NCBI GenBank assembly: GCA_003166795.1
Contig: PMUS01000081.1
Location: 1,285 to 39,009, forward strand
Source of the DNA: Acidobacteriota bacterium
Lineage (GTDB): Bacteria; Acidobacteriota; Terriglobia; Acidiferrales; UBA7541
Reading direction: 5' to 3'
Length of the DNA stretch: 37,725 nt
The notes under the pieces are model-generated. The model was given only the letters and a program-made list of their open reading frames with translations. It was not told the DNA's origin and did no database searches. Shown here one piece after another: positions 24,878 to 33,034 of the stretch; the first letter of the stretch is position 1; every line of letters starts with the position of its first letter. A program made the position numbers and the translations under genes.

Positions 24878-25666
24878 CTACTCGTGGCGGCGGGCGTGCA
24901 GAAAAAACTCCTGATTTCCCTCGGTACCCGTCAGCCGGCTTGGTTGTACGCCTTTAATCTCAAGCCCTGCTTCCGTCGCTGCCGTCACCACGCGCTCGAT
25001 GGCCTTTTGGTGCAGCGCGCCGTCGCGGACGATACCGCCCTTGCCCACATCGCGCTTATCGAGCTCGAATTGCGGCTTGATCAAAATCAGAAAATCGGCG
25101 CCGCGCGACGCAATCGGCACAATCGCCCCCAGAATCTTGCTCACGGATATGAACGACACATCCACGGTCACGAAATCCACCGGCTCGCCGATATCCTCCG
25201 TCCGAAGATATCGGGCGTTCCCCTCCACCGTCCTCACGCGCGCGTCTCGCCGCAGCTTCCAATCGAGCTGGCCAATCGTGACATCCACTGCAATAACTTT
25301 GCTCGCGCCATTCTGTAGCAGGCAATCCGTGAAGCCTCCGGTCGAACTTCCCACGTCCATGCAAACGCGGTCTCGCGGATTCACTCCGAAATCTTCGAGC
25401 GCGCCTTCCAGCTTCATCCCTCCGCGGCTTGCGTAACGCAAAGGCTCGCCGGCAATCTCGATGCGGGCGTCGGTGGCCACCTGGGTGCCGGCTTTGTCAA
25501 TCTTCGCGCCACTCACGCGGATTTGTCCGGCGAGCACCAATGCCTGCGCGCGCTCGCGCGATGGCGCCAGCCCTTGCGCGACAATCAGCAAATCGAGCCG
25601 CTCTTTTCCTGGTTTCGTCTGTCTTTTGTGTTTAGCATCGCGGGGAGGACGTTCTGACATCTTCAT
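24878..25666 (-). CDS. tlyA: TlyA-family rRNA (cytidine-2'-O)-methyltransferase
   Basis: 262 residues from the ATG at 25664-25666; the frame is open upstream but that part lies inside ispA. The N-terminus is basic, then an S4 RNA-binding domain (RLDLLIVAQGLAPSRERAQALVLAGQ split over residues about 22-50), then an FtsJ-like Rossmann methyltransferase with DVGSSTGGFTDCLLQ as SAM-binding motif, VIAVDVTIGQLDW and VTVDVSFISVSKIL. TlyA homologues 2'-O-methylate cytidines of 16S and 23S rRNA, and loss of this gives capreomycin resistance in mycobacteria. It starts 7 bp after the ispA stop. Confidence 0.95.
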   Translation of the reverse strand: MKMSERPPRDAKHKRQTKPGKERLDLLIVAQGLAPSRERAQALVLAGQIRVSGAKIDKAGTQVATDARIEIAGEPLRYASRGGMKLEGALEDFGVNPRDRVCMDVGSSTGGFTDCLLQNGASKVIAVDVTIGQLDWKLRRDARVRTVEGNARYLRTEDIGEPVDFVTVDVSFISVSKILGAIVPIASRGADFLILIKPQFELDKRDVGKGGIVRDGALHQKAIERVVTAATEAGLEIKGVQPSRLTGTEGNQEFFLHARRHE

Positions 25667-25673
25667 CGCCAAA

Positions 25674-26555
25674 TCACGACCGGCGCGCCACCAGAAATTC
25701 ACCCACTTGGCGTAGCCGCGCGGCTCGTGCTCCGAACATGTCGAGTTCCGCGAGGGCTTTCGCTTCCAGGTCAGCCGCAATCGCGCGTGATTTGTCGAGC
25801 CCGTAGAGCGCCGGGTACGTGGCCTTCTGCTGCGCCTGATCTTTCCCAGCGGTTTTCCCGAGCGCAGCCGACGACTCCTCCACATCGAGAAGGTCGTCCA
25901 CCACCTGGAAAGCCCAGCCGATATTCTCACCAAATCCGATCAGGCGCGTAATATCCGGCTGCTCCGCGCCCCCCGCGAGTGCCCCTGCAACCACCGACGC
26001 GCGGATCAGCGCCGCTGTCTTCGAACGATGGATGTATTCAAGCCCAGCGCCATCCACCTCCTTGCGTTCCGCCTCGATGTCGGCGACCTGTCCGCCAATC
26101 ATTCCGCGGTCTGTTCCGGCGGCCCGTGCGATCGCGCCGAGAATTTTCAAGCGGCGCTGCGGTTCCACGGGCGCCGCCGCGAGCGTCTGGAACGCAAGCG
26201 TCAGCAGCGCGTCGCCGGCCAGTATCGCGATTGCCTCGCCGAATACTTTGTGGTTCGTGGGTTTGCCGCGCCTCAAATCGTCGTTGTCGAGCGCCGGCAG
26301 ATCGTCGTGAATCAACGAATAGGTGTGGATGAACTCAAGCGCGCAGCCGACCTGGATCGCGCCTTCCGGATTATCCGCAAACATTCGCGCCGCTTCCAGG
26401 CACAGGACCGGACGAATCCGCTTGCCTCCCGCGAACACACTGTATCGCATCGCGCGATGGATGGACGCCGGGGCGGTATCTTCCGGTGGGAGCAGCCCTT
26501 CGAGAGCGGCCTCAACGGCATCAAGATCGGCCTGATAAAAATCGGGGAGTTTCAT
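25674..26555 (-). CDS. ispA: Farnesyl diphosphate synthase (short-chain polyprenyl synthase)
   Basis: 293 residues. It condenses IPP with DMAPP and GPP to make farnesyl diphosphate for quinones, hopanoids and undecaprenyl carriers. The first Asp-rich motif is DDLPALD (84-90, the DDx4D form typical of bacterial FPP synthases), the second DDLLD (220-224). The block GGKRIRPVLCLEA near residue 43 and the GGQVADIEAE stretch are typical. In this operon it sits between xseB (57 bp upstream) and tlyA (7 bp downstream). dxs, a frequent neighbour in this kind of cluster, is not here. Confidence 0.96.
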   Translation of the reverse strand: MKLPDFYQADLDAVEAALEGLLPPEDTAPASIHRAMRYSVFAGGKRIRPVLCLEAARMFADNPEGAIQVGCALEFIHTYSLIHDDLPALDNDDLRRGKPTNHKVFGEAIAILAGDALLTLAFQTLAAAPVEPQRRLKILGAIARAAGTDRGMIGGQVADIEAERKEVDGAGLEYIHRSKTAALIRASVVAGALAGGAEQPDITRLIGFGENIGWAFQVVDDLLDVEESSAALGKTAGKDQAQQKATYPALYGLDKSRAIAADLEAKALAELDMFGARAARLRQVGEFLVARRS

Positions 26556-26612
26556 GCTTGCGTCTTTGTGGGATCCAAACGGTCGGTCGGTTTGCGTAAC
26601 GAACAGCAGCCG

Positions 26613-26882
26613 CTAGGAGGATTCATCTTCGGGCTCGAATGGCTCCGCGGCGATCTTGCCATCCGCTTTTTTCAGAAGAATTTCTACGCGGCCCTCGGCC
26701 TCTTCAAGTTGCTTCTGGCATTCGCGCGAAAGCTTCACGCCCTCTTCGAAAAGCTTCATCGCTTCGTCGAGCGAAAGGTCCGTGCTCTCCAGCCGCTTCA
26801 CCACTTCTTCCAGCCGGACCAGCGATTTCTCGAAGTCGCCTTTTCGCGGCGGTTCGGCTGCTTTGTTTGATGCTGAGCTCAT
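26613..26882 (-). CDS. xseB: Exodeoxyribonuclease VII small subunit
   Basis: 89 residues, the usual size. The family core FEKSLVRLEEVVKRLE, then DLSLDEAMKLFEEGVKLSRECQKQLEEAEGRVEILLKK (in two blocks), is clear, with an acidic C-terminal tail (EPEDESS). XseB winds as coiled-coil helices around XseA in the ExoVII complex, which degrades single-stranded DNA. It starts the minus-strand operon with ispA, tlyA and nadK; xseA is not in the window. The ATG is preceded by GAGG 4 nt upstream. Confidence 0.95.
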   Translation of the reverse strand: MSSASNKAAEPPRKGDFEKSLVRLEEVVKRLESTDLSLDEAMKLFEEGVKLSRECQKQLEEAEGRVEILLKKADGKIAAEPFEPEDESS

Positions 26883-26998
26883 TTCGCCTCTGCCTCTAAG
26901 AACGTGCCGACGCCGTCTCCGCCGATGCGCGCGAGCATTCTAACGCACGCGCGGGAGCGTCAACAATGGCCTTCCTGCCATGACCAGATCAGGACCGA

Positions 26999-27271
26999 TT
27001 AGTCGCGTCTCTGCCGAGAGACCCCGTGTCCGAGGCCGCCCAAGTCGATCACAACGGCTACGACCAGAATCACCAAATTGACGCCTGTTGTGGGTCGCCC
27101 CGTGTTCGCCATCCAGGCGTATGCCAGCGTTGTCAGCGGCAAGAACAAGAACCCCAGTAGAGGCAAGAGAAGATTGTGATACGCATGCTGCAGGTAATTG
27201 GAGAACAGGAATAAAAGCACCAGCGCGATCCGTGGAAATGCCAGAAAAACGATCAGCACGAGGCAAGGCAT
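26999..27271 (-). CDS. Small integral membrane protein, unknown function
   Basis: 90 residues from the ATG at 27269-27271, chosen because GGAGGG lies 6 nt upstream. Three hydrophobic segments (residues about 3-26, 32-55 and 64-82) and a basic C-terminal tail (RQRRD). The pattern MPCLVLIVFLAFPRIALVLL, NYLQHAY, LPLLGFLFLPLTTLAYAW recurs in a conserved uncharacterised family of bacteria; no function is known. It lies 3' of the transglutaminase gene on the same strand, 92 bp away, and may close that transcript. Confidence 0.75.
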   Translation of the reverse strand: MPCLVLIVFLAFPRIALVLLFLFSNYLQHAYHNLLLPLLGFLFLPLTTLAYAWMANTGRPTTGVNLVILVVAVVIDLGGLGHGVSRQRRD

Positions 27272-27363
27272 GAATACCCTCCGATAACCGAAGACAACTT
27301 TATCAGGTCTGGACCTGCGTTGCCGCGCTGTTTCGCCACCTGGCAGGCTGCATCGCCCGGCTG

Positions 27364-27984
27364 TCAGGCCTCGGGGAGGGAAGGGAGCTCCCAATCCGGA
27401 AGGTTGCGGTACATCGCATCCCATGTCGAGTGTGCGCGCAACGCGTTCACGACCACAGGTAGAGGGTCCGCCAGGATTTGCGGGAAAAGCTGCTCCTCCG
27501 GAAAAACCATGCGAAACGCCAGCCGCTCGACGGGCGGTGAGAACTGCGCGTCCACGCCTTCCTTGTTGCCCCGCGGATCGATTCGATACCAGCCAAACGT
27601 CGGCAGGTGCACGGCGTTCAGCCCGTGCAGGGAATAGGGCGGCCCGGTTTCGTCAATGCTCAGCCGCTGGTAACAGAATCCAGCAGGGATGCCGTTCGCG
27701 CGGACCAATGCAGCCAGCAGGTGGCTCTTTGCATAGCAGTAGCCTGTGCCGTCGCGAAGCACATCCGACGCATTGCAAGTAACCGGATTGCGCCGGAAAT
27801 CAGAACTGTGTTGGATGTTGTCCCGGACCCACTCAAAGCAGCGCCGCGCTATTTCTTGCGCGCCGTAAGCGTCCTTGGATAGCTCCTGAGCCTTCGCACG
27901 CACGGCACGGTGTGAACAGTCAATCACCTCGGTCGACCTCAGAAACTGTTCCAGTACTTCCGGGCCTCGCGGAGCACCAGCCAT
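27364..27984 (-). CDS. Transglutaminase-like cysteine protease-fold protein
   Basis: 206 residues, no signal peptide. The transglutaminase core is present: catalytic Cys83 in DGTGYCYAKSHLLAALVRANGIPAG, His120 in LHGLNAVHL, and Asp136 in WYRIDPRGN, in the right order and spacing for a working triad. Such proteins are often proteases or amide-bond enzymes rather than true cross-linkers. The ATG abuts the TAG of the preceding gene (stop and start directly adjacent), suggesting translational coupling. It follows two secreted proteins in the same run, though it appears cytoplasmic itself. Confidence 0.88.
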   Translation of the reverse strand: MAGAPRGPEVLEQFLRSTEVIDCSHRAVRAKAQELSKDAYGAQEIARRCFEWVRDNIQHSSDFRRNPVTCNASDVLRDGTGYCYAKSHLLAALVRANGIPAGFCYQRLSIDETGPPYSLHGLNAVHLPTFGWYRIDPRGNKEGVDAQFSPPVERLAFRMVFPEEQLFPQILADPLPVVVNALRAHSTWDAMYRNLPDWELPSLPEA

Positions 27985-28809
27985 CTAACGCACGACCGTC
28001 GTAAACCTGCCATTGACCACCGGATGGCGATCGTTCGCAGGGTCGCATTCATTTTCGTTGGTCATGCGGTTGATGTCCGTCACTCGTTCCCAAGTGACAG
28101 TCACCTCCAGCGGTTTGGCCAGCGCCACGGAATCTTCCGTCGTGAACTGAATTTGCATCTCATTGCGATTCACCATCCGGATGCGCTCAACGAAGTGTAA
28201 TTGGTCGCTCATTGGCACCACGGTGGCGAATACGCCGCGCTCCACGATCTCCAGCTCCGGCTTCGTCGCCACCGTGTCAACCACCAGCGTGTCGCCTTCC
28301 CAGTGTCCGACTGAATCGCCCATGCGCGTCGGCCATAGCTCGTCTTTGGGAGGGTGGGCGCGGCCATCTGTATAGATGTGGCGCACTGACCCCATGGTCG
28401 TAAGGAGCGTGGTTTCCTCGGGAGTCACTCGCCATTCGAAAATTCCCGGCCGAACAGTTGCTGGAAAGGGCGGTGCCACGCATGGCTGAAGTGTTGCTGG
28501 CGGGTGGTCCGGGTCGGCTGCTATGGCCGCATCCAGAGCTCTCTTTACTTCGTCGTACTTTGGTTCCCACTCGGCATTGAACGCCGGATGCATGGCTGCG
28601 ATATAGGCTTGATACTTGCGTAGTCCATCTGGAGTCAGTTGTTGTCCAGCCGATTGTCCCGCGAACGCGTCCAATTCCCATAATCCTGACCAATCTGGCA
28701 GCCTGGCGAACGCCTCGAGGCGTTTTTTCGAAGAAGTTTGCGCCTGCGCCAGGCATAGACATCCGCTCAGCATCGCCAGCACCACCGCCATTGTCGTTTG
28801 ACGCCTCAC
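27985..28809 (-). CDS. Secreted protein of unknown function (WEGDTLVVDT family)
   Basis: 274 residues. The start is the GTG at 28807-28809, with GAGGGGG about 6 nt upstream; a TTG at 28827 is less likely. A signal peptide follows (basic start, hydrophobic stretch MAVVLAMLSGCLCLAQ). The body has an early PDWSGLWELD, a GIFEWRVTPEETTLLT strand, and the block PTRMGDSVGHWEGDTLVVDT (about 185-204), which I recognise from a large uncharacterised family of Acidobacteriota and related soil bacteria. The family commonly sits next to DUF6152 proteins, as here. It may act in the periplasm; no enzyme activity can be assigned. Its stop codon directly abuts the transglutaminase start. Confidence 0.8.
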   Translation of the reverse strand: MRRQTTMAVVLAMLSGCLCLAQAQTSSKKRLEAFARLPDWSGLWELDAFAGQSAGQQLTPDGLRKYQAYIAAMHPAFNAEWEPKYDEVKRALDAAIAADPDHPPATLQPCVAPPFPATVRPGIFEWRVTPEETTLLTTMGSVRHIYTDGRAHPPKDELWPTRMGDSVGHWEGDTLVVDTVATKPELEIVERGVFATVVPMSDQLHFVERIRMVNRNEMQIQFTTEDSVALAKPLEVTVTWERVTDINRMTNENECDPANDRHPVVNGRFTTVVR

Positions 28810-28833
28810 GATTGCCCCCTCACGCAACTACGA

Positions 28834-29229
28834 TTATTTCGGCGCCTCCGGCGCTGTTCCGAGTGGTTTCCCATCCGGACCAGTGGCCGAGACGTATTGG
28901 CCGCTCGGTCGGCCGTCGCGCAGCGGATTGATGACCACGGTAATCTTGTCGCCAACCTTCAAAGTTCCGGGTTTCCAGCCGCGACGAAACATCGCGAGCG
29001 GACTATCCATTTCGACGCCCCATTCCACGGGCGCGGCATTCGGGTCGTCGGGGTTGGGAACGAGCACCTGAATCCAGCAGTGTGGATTGTCCCATTCGAA
29101 TTCCTTCACCGTGCCGACGAGTGTTACCTTCTTCTCCGAATCGAACATCGCGTGGGAATGGTGAGCGAATGCCGGACTCGCGATCAACATTGCGCCGATA
29201 GCGATCAGAATATTGGGCGCTCTTTTCAT
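28834..29229 (-). CDS. DUF6152 family secreted protein
   Basis: 131 residues from the ATG at 29227-29229 (AGAGGA 6 nt upstream; an ATG two codons earlier is possible; the frame is open far upstream but unlike the family). A signal peptide ending SPAFA gives a mature protein starting HHSHAMFD, followed by VTLVGTVKEFEWDNPHCWIQV, a typical DUF6152 block. The mature N-terminus would begin with His-His, a layout able to chelate copper by the terminal amine and imidazole. The gene heads a minus-strand run: the next gene starts 24 bp downstream, then the transglutaminase. The family is small, periplasmic and uncharacterised. Confidence 0.85.
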   Translation of the reverse strand: MKRAPNILIAIGAMLIASPAFAHHSHAMFDSEKKVTLVGTVKEFEWDNPHCWIQVLVPNPDDPNAAPVEWGVEMDSPLAMFRRGWKPGTLKVGDKITVVINPLRDGRPSGQYVSATGPDGKPLGTAPEAPK

Positions 29230-29422
29230 GCGCATCCTCTGTGCCGCGCATCGTACGCCCCCGCGCCTCCCTGGCACAACGAATTTGCCGCCGGAGCAGG
29301 CCCCGGAGGGATCAAGAGCGTTCCGAAGGTTGAACGCTTGTAGACGCGCTAGTCGGAAAATGACGCGCTGCCAAATATCCGGTAGTGTCCTATTTTCGAT
29401 CTCCAGTGCGATAAACGGCTTC

Positions 29423-29452
29423 TTGATTGGCAATACACCGAAATAGTATGAT
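29423..29452 (+). promoter_or_regulatory. Sigma-70 promoter for the VOC gene
   Basis: TTGATT (29423-29428), 18-nt spacer, TATGAT (29447-29452). Predicted start of transcription near 29459, about 20 nt before the ATG. Confidence 0.55.
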
Positions 29453-29479
29453 CTGCGGCGACTACGGTACTTCAGCCTG

Positions 29480-29869
29480 ATGATCACCAGCATCCACACC
29501 CTGATTTATTCCGACGATGCCCCCGCAACGCGCGCATTCCTTCGCGACGTCCTCGGCTGGCCCTACGTCGAGGATGCGGTGGGCGGAGGCCCGGGTTGGT
29601 TGATCTTCAAGACCGGGCGGAGTGAGATGGGCGTGCACCCGACCCACAGCGTCTACGATGGCAAGACGTACGAATCGCCGCGGCACCATCTGATCTCCCT
29701 GATGTGCGACGACATCTCACACACGGTCGCTGAACTGAAGGGCAAAGGAGCGGAGTTCCACGGCGAAGTTCAGGATCACGGGTACGGACTCGTGGTCATG
29801 ATGGCCGTACCTGGCGCGGACGACATCATGCTTTACGAGCCCAAGCATCCGCTGGCGTATAGCCTTTGA
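29480..29869 (+). CDS. VOC superfamily (glyoxalase/bleomycin-resistance-like) protein
   Basis: 129 residues, single-domain VOC. It shows the βαβββ pattern: SIHTLIYSDDAPATRAFLRDVLGWPYVED, then WLIFKTGRSEMGVHP, HHLISLMCDDISHTVAELKGKGAEF, and a final DIMLYEPKHPL. His6 and the late Glu of LYEPKHP are likely metal ligands. VOC proteins of this size act as lyases, dioxygenases, isomerases or antibiotic-binding proteins; the substrate is unknown. It is divergent from the DUF6152 gene across 250 bp. Downstream is a DUF1572 gene on the same strand, 123 bp later. Confidence 0.88.
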   Translation: MITSIHTLIYSDDAPATRAFLRDVLGWPYVEDAVGGGPGWLIFKTGRSEMGVHPTHSVYDGKTYESPRHHLISLMCDDISHTVAELKGKGAEFHGEVQDHGYGLVVMMAVPGADDIMLYEPKHPLAYSL

Positions 29870-29992
29870 CCGATCGACAGGGCAACTAACACACTCCCAC
29901 CTTTCACCCTTCGCAGGGCATCGCTCAAACCAGGACGCTACCAAATATCCTGATCCCTTGCGCCCGAAGTCCGGAAAATGCAGAATCGGGCC

Positions 29993-30541
29993 ATGGCGCT
30001 CGAATTCACCACCTCCTACCTGGCAGATTCCATCACTCTTCTGCGTTACTACAAAAAGCTCGGCGATCAAGCCATGGCGCAAGTCTCAGACGATGGTCTG
30101 ACCGCGGCGCTCGATGCCGAGTCGAACTCGATCGCCATCATTGTCAAGCACCTGGCTGGCAACATGCGTTCGCGCTGGACGGATTTCCTTGTCTCTGACG
30201 GTGAGAAGCCCGATCGTAACCGCGACGACGAGTTTCGCGCGGCGCCGCAAACTCGCGCCGAAATCACGGCGATGTGGGAAGCGTCCTGGAAGATTGTTTT
30301 TGAAACGCTGGTTCCTTTGACCGACGCCGATCTGGGCCGCACGATTCGCATACGCAACGAGCCGCACTCGGTGATGCAGGCCATCAATCGTCAGGTCGCG
30401 CACTACGCGTACCACATCGGCCAGATCGTCTTCATCGCGAAGCATCTCGCCTCCGGCCGTTGGACTTCGCTGACCGTGCCGCGCGGCAAATCTTCCGATT
30501 ACAACGATCGCGTGGCATCTGGAAAGGCCTCGCAGCGTTAG
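29993..30541 (+). CDS. DUF1572 (DinB/YfiT-like) protein
   Basis: 182 residues from the ATG at 29993; an ATG at 29978 is the alternative, neither with a good ribosome site. The DinB-like four-helix layout has NSIAIIVKHLAGNMRSRWTDFL in helix 2 and QVAHYAYHIGQIVFIAKHL in helix 4, giving the three His ligands expected of the superfamily. The PRG-x-SSDYN tail is typical of DUF1572. Function unknown; such proteins may be metal-dependent transferases or act in thiol stress. It is the second DinB-like gene of the window. Confidence 0.83.
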   Translation: MALEFTTSYLADSITLLRYYKKLGDQAMAQVSDDGLTAALDAESNSIAIIVKHLAGNMRSRWTDFLVSDGEKPDRNRDDEFRAAPQTRAEITAMWEASWKIVFETLVPLTDADLGRTIRIRNEPHSVMQAINRQVAHYAYHIGQIVFIAKHLASGRWTSLTVPRGKSSDYNDRVASGKASQR

Positions 30542-30626
30542 GCCTGGCTCTGCTGGCAATCCGGCCGATTCAGCCGCGAGGTCGAACAACGCCTTTCCCG
30601 GATTTCTCCCGTTGCAGAGCCTCTCT

Positions 30627-30635
30627 TGTTAGAAT
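30627..30635 (+). promoter_or_regulatory. Extended -10 promoter for the CNNM-permease operon
   Basis: TGTTAGAAT provides a TG extension and TAGAAT (30630-30635); no good -35 lies at 17 nt. A leader of about 36 nt leads to the ATG at 30678. Confidence 0.5.
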
Positions 30636-30677
30636 CGCCTTGCACGGCGAATCTCGCGCTGTGAGGGGCTTCGGGCG

Positions 30678-32117
30678 ATGAGCGCGCTCCACGTCTTCGG
30701 CATCGTTTTCCTGATCGGCATGAATGCCTTTTTTGCGGCAGCGGAATTCTCGCTGGTCGCCGTCAGGCTTTCGCGCGTTCGCCAGCTTGTCGAAAAGGGC
30801 GACCCGCGCGCCAAAATCGTCGAACTGCTCGTCAGCGATCTCAGCCGCGTCGTTTCCGGCGTTCAGGTGGGCATCACCATCGCGAGCCTTTCGCTGGGTT
30901 ACCTCGGCGAGATCACCCTGGCGGCGATTGTCCGGCCGTTTGTCGAGCAGGTAGCGCGCCCCTGGGCCGCGGTCGTCGCGCACGGCGTGGCTCTCGTCGT
31001 CGTTTTTGGCCTTCTCACGGTTCTCCAGGTCATCTTCGGGGAACTCGTTCCCAAGAGCCTCAGCCTGGCTCGCGCCGAGCGCGTCGCGCTGCTGATCGCC
31101 CGGCCCTTTCACTGGTTCCTCAACACTTTTCGCTGGGCCATCGACCTGCTCGACAACACTGCCGAAAGAATGGTCCGTGCGCTCGGCGTCGTAGCTCCCC
31201 ATAGTCATACGCTCGTGCGTTCCGCCGAGGAATTGCAGGTGATGATCCAGCAGGCGCGCGACCGCGGCCTGCTCCCCGCGAGCGAGGCTCGGTTCATCCA
31301 GAACGCGATGGAGCTGAGCCAGGTCCAGGTGCACGAGCTAATGGTGCCGCGCCCTGATATGCACGCGCTGCCCGCTTCCGCGAGCCTCGAAGAAACCTTG
31401 CGGATGTTCGCCACCACGCAGCGCTCCCGACTCCCCGTTTACGACGGCTCGCTCGACCATATCCTCGGATTTGTGCACATCAAAGACGTCATTTGGATTC
31501 TCATTGATCGCGCCCCTCGAACTGGCGAGCCGGCCTCCGGTCAGGAGTTTCACCTGCGAAGTGTTCTCCGCGATATCCTCATCGTTCCGGAGACAAAACC
31601 GGCGAGCGAGCTTTTGGTCGAATTTCGCACGCGACGCACGGGCCTCGCGATGGTGGTGGACGAATTCGGCAGCATTCTCGGACTCGTCACCCTCGAAGAC
31701 ATTCTCGAGCAGATGGTCGGCGAGATTCACGATGAGTTCGACGTCGTCGAGCGCCCGCTGGTCCTTCCGGACGGCGGAATGATTTTCGACGCCGGCATCA
31801 AGGTTCGCGACCTGGAGGCGCAATACAACATCACGCTGGCCGACGACTCTTCCTACGAGACCGTGGGAGGCTTCGTCCTCAGCCGGCTCGGGTTTATCCC
31901 GCGCGGCGGCGAAAGTTTTGAATCTGACGGTTATCGGTTCACCGTGATGGAGATGGAACGCCGCCGCGTCTCGCGCGTGAAGATCAAAGCTCTCCAGGCT
32001 CCGGCTGAGACCGTCGCGCCGCCCGCGGAATCCGCCACCCCCGCCACGCCCCCGGCGCAAGAGGCGGCCGAAACCCTCGCCCCGGCCGGCGCCGTCAAGG
32101 GACGTCGCCGAAAATGA
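30678..32117 (+). CDS. CNNM-CBS-CorC/HlyC membrane protein (hemolysin/magnesium-efflux family)
   Basis: 479 residues. An N-terminal CNNM/DUF21 membrane domain (about residues 1-190) begins FLIGMNAFFAAAEFSLVAVR and includes SGVQVGITIASLSLGYLGE and FGELVPKSLSLA; it is followed by two CBS domains (about 205-345, with HELMVPRPDMHALP, TTQRSRLPVYDGSLDHILGF, RTGLAMVVDEFGSILGLVTLED), then a CorC_HlyC domain (about 370-455). The tail after 450 is Ala/Pro-rich. Family members act in Mg or Co transport; the hemolysin label is historical. The stop overlaps the next gene by 4 bp (ATGA), so it is translationally tied to two peptide-type permeases, an unusual setting. Confidence 0.95.
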   Translation: MSALHVFGIVFLIGMNAFFAAAEFSLVAVRLSRVRQLVEKGDPRAKIVELLVSDLSRVVSGVQVGITIASLSLGYLGEITLAAIVRPFVEQVARPWAAVVAHGVALVVVFGLLTVLQVIFGELVPKSLSLARAERVALLIARPFHWFLNTFRWAIDLLDNTAERMVRALGVVAPHSHTLVRSAEELQVMIQQARDRGLLPASEARFIQNAMELSQVQVHELMVPRPDMHALPASASLEETLRMFATTQRSRLPVYDGSLDHILGFVHIKDVIWILIDRAPRTGEPASGQEFHLRSVLRDILIVPETKPASELLVEFRTRRTGLAMVVDEFGSILGLVTLEDILEQMVGEIHDEFDVVERPLVLPDGGMIFDAGIKVRDLEAQYNITLADDSSYETVGGFVLSRLGFIPRGGESFESDGYRFTVMEMERRRVSRVKIKALQAPAETVAPPAESATPATPPAQEAAETLAPAGAVKGRRRK

Positions 32118-33034
32118 TTCGGTACATCTCGCTGCGGCTTCTCTTCGCCATTCCCGCGCTCTGGCTCATCGTCACCATGGTGTTCATGCTCGCGCATATC
32201 GTTCCGGGCGATCCCGTGCAACAGATGCTCGGGGAAGGCGCGCGTGCGGAAGACTTGCAGCAGCTCCGCCATTCGCTCGGATTGGACGTTCCCGTGCTCG
32301 CGCAATACCGGCACTATCTCGCGGGCGTCGTTCGCGGCGATCTCGGTGAATCGTTTCGCTTCCAGGAACCCGTCACCCGCGTGGTGCTCTCGCACTATCC
32401 TGCGACGCTGGAGCTCTCGATTTTCGCGCTCCTCGTATGCGCTGCCATCGGCATACCCGCGGGACTGCTTGCCGCCGAGCGGCGCGGCACCGCGACCGAC
32501 CGCGCCGTGGGTTTTTTCACGCTTCTCGGCCTTTCCGTTCCTAATTTTGCGCTAGGCCCCGTATTGATTCTCGTATTTTCCGTGATTCTCGGATGGCTGC
32601 CCGTTTCCGGACGCGGCGGCCCGTCGCATCTGATTCTGCCGGCGATCACTCTCGGCGCCGCGCTCGCCGCGATCCTCACGCGCATGGTGCGCATTTCCGT
32701 AATCGAGGAGCTTTCCAGCGACTATGTCCGCACCGCGCGCGCCAAGGGGCTTTCGCCCTCCGCGGTTCTTTTCCGGCACGCTTTTCGCAACGCGCTCATC
32801 CCGATACTCACCATCCTCGGCCTGCAATTCGGCACATTGCTGGCCGGCACAATCGTCACTGAGACGATTTTCTCCTGGCCGGGAATCGGCCGCCTGACGG
32901 TCCAGGCGATCGGCGCGCGCGACTACCCGCTGCTGCAGGGCTGCATCATTTTGATCGCTGTGTCCTACGTCTTCGTAAACCTGCTCACGGACGCCGTGTA
33001 CGCGTTGGTTGACCCGCGAGTGCGTCTCCAATGA
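32114..33034 (+). CDS. dppB: Dpp/Opp-type ABC transporter permease (DppB-like)
   Basis: 306 residues with six membrane helices. The family N-terminus LRLLFAIPALWLIVTMVFML and AHIVPGDPVQQMLG are typical of DppB/OppB/GsiC, as is the EAA loop YVRTARAKGLSPSAVLFRHA just before RNALIPILTI. Its partner DppC-like gene follows with an ATGA overlap. Peptides, nickel or sugars are all possible substrates; the sequence does not decide. No ATP-binding subunits or binding protein are in the window, and the gene after DppC runs the other way. It is expressed with a CNNM protein. Confidence 0.95.
   Translation: MIRYISLRLLFAIPALWLIVTMVFMLAHIVPGDPVQQMLGEGARAEDLQQLRHSLGLDVPVLAQYRHYLAGVVRGDLGESFRFQEPVTRVVLSHYPATLELSIFALLVCAAIGIPAGLLAAERRGTATDRAVGFFTLLGLSVPNFALGPVLILVFSVILGWLPVSGRGGPSHLILPAITLGAALAAILTRMVRISVIEELSSDYVRTARAKGLSPSAVLFRHAFRNALIPILTILGLQFGTLLAGTIVTETIFSWPGIGRLTVQAIGARDYPLLQGCIILIAVSYVFVNLLTDAVYALVDPRVRLQ

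Noticed and set aside
25667-25933. Longer N-terminus for the TlyA gene
   Set aside because: The extra residues lie entirely inside ispA and are not S4-like; the ATG at 25664-25666 fits the family.
29230-29499. Longer start for the DUF6152 protein
   Set aside because: The upstream frame has no family similarity and crosses the promoter of the divergent VOC gene.
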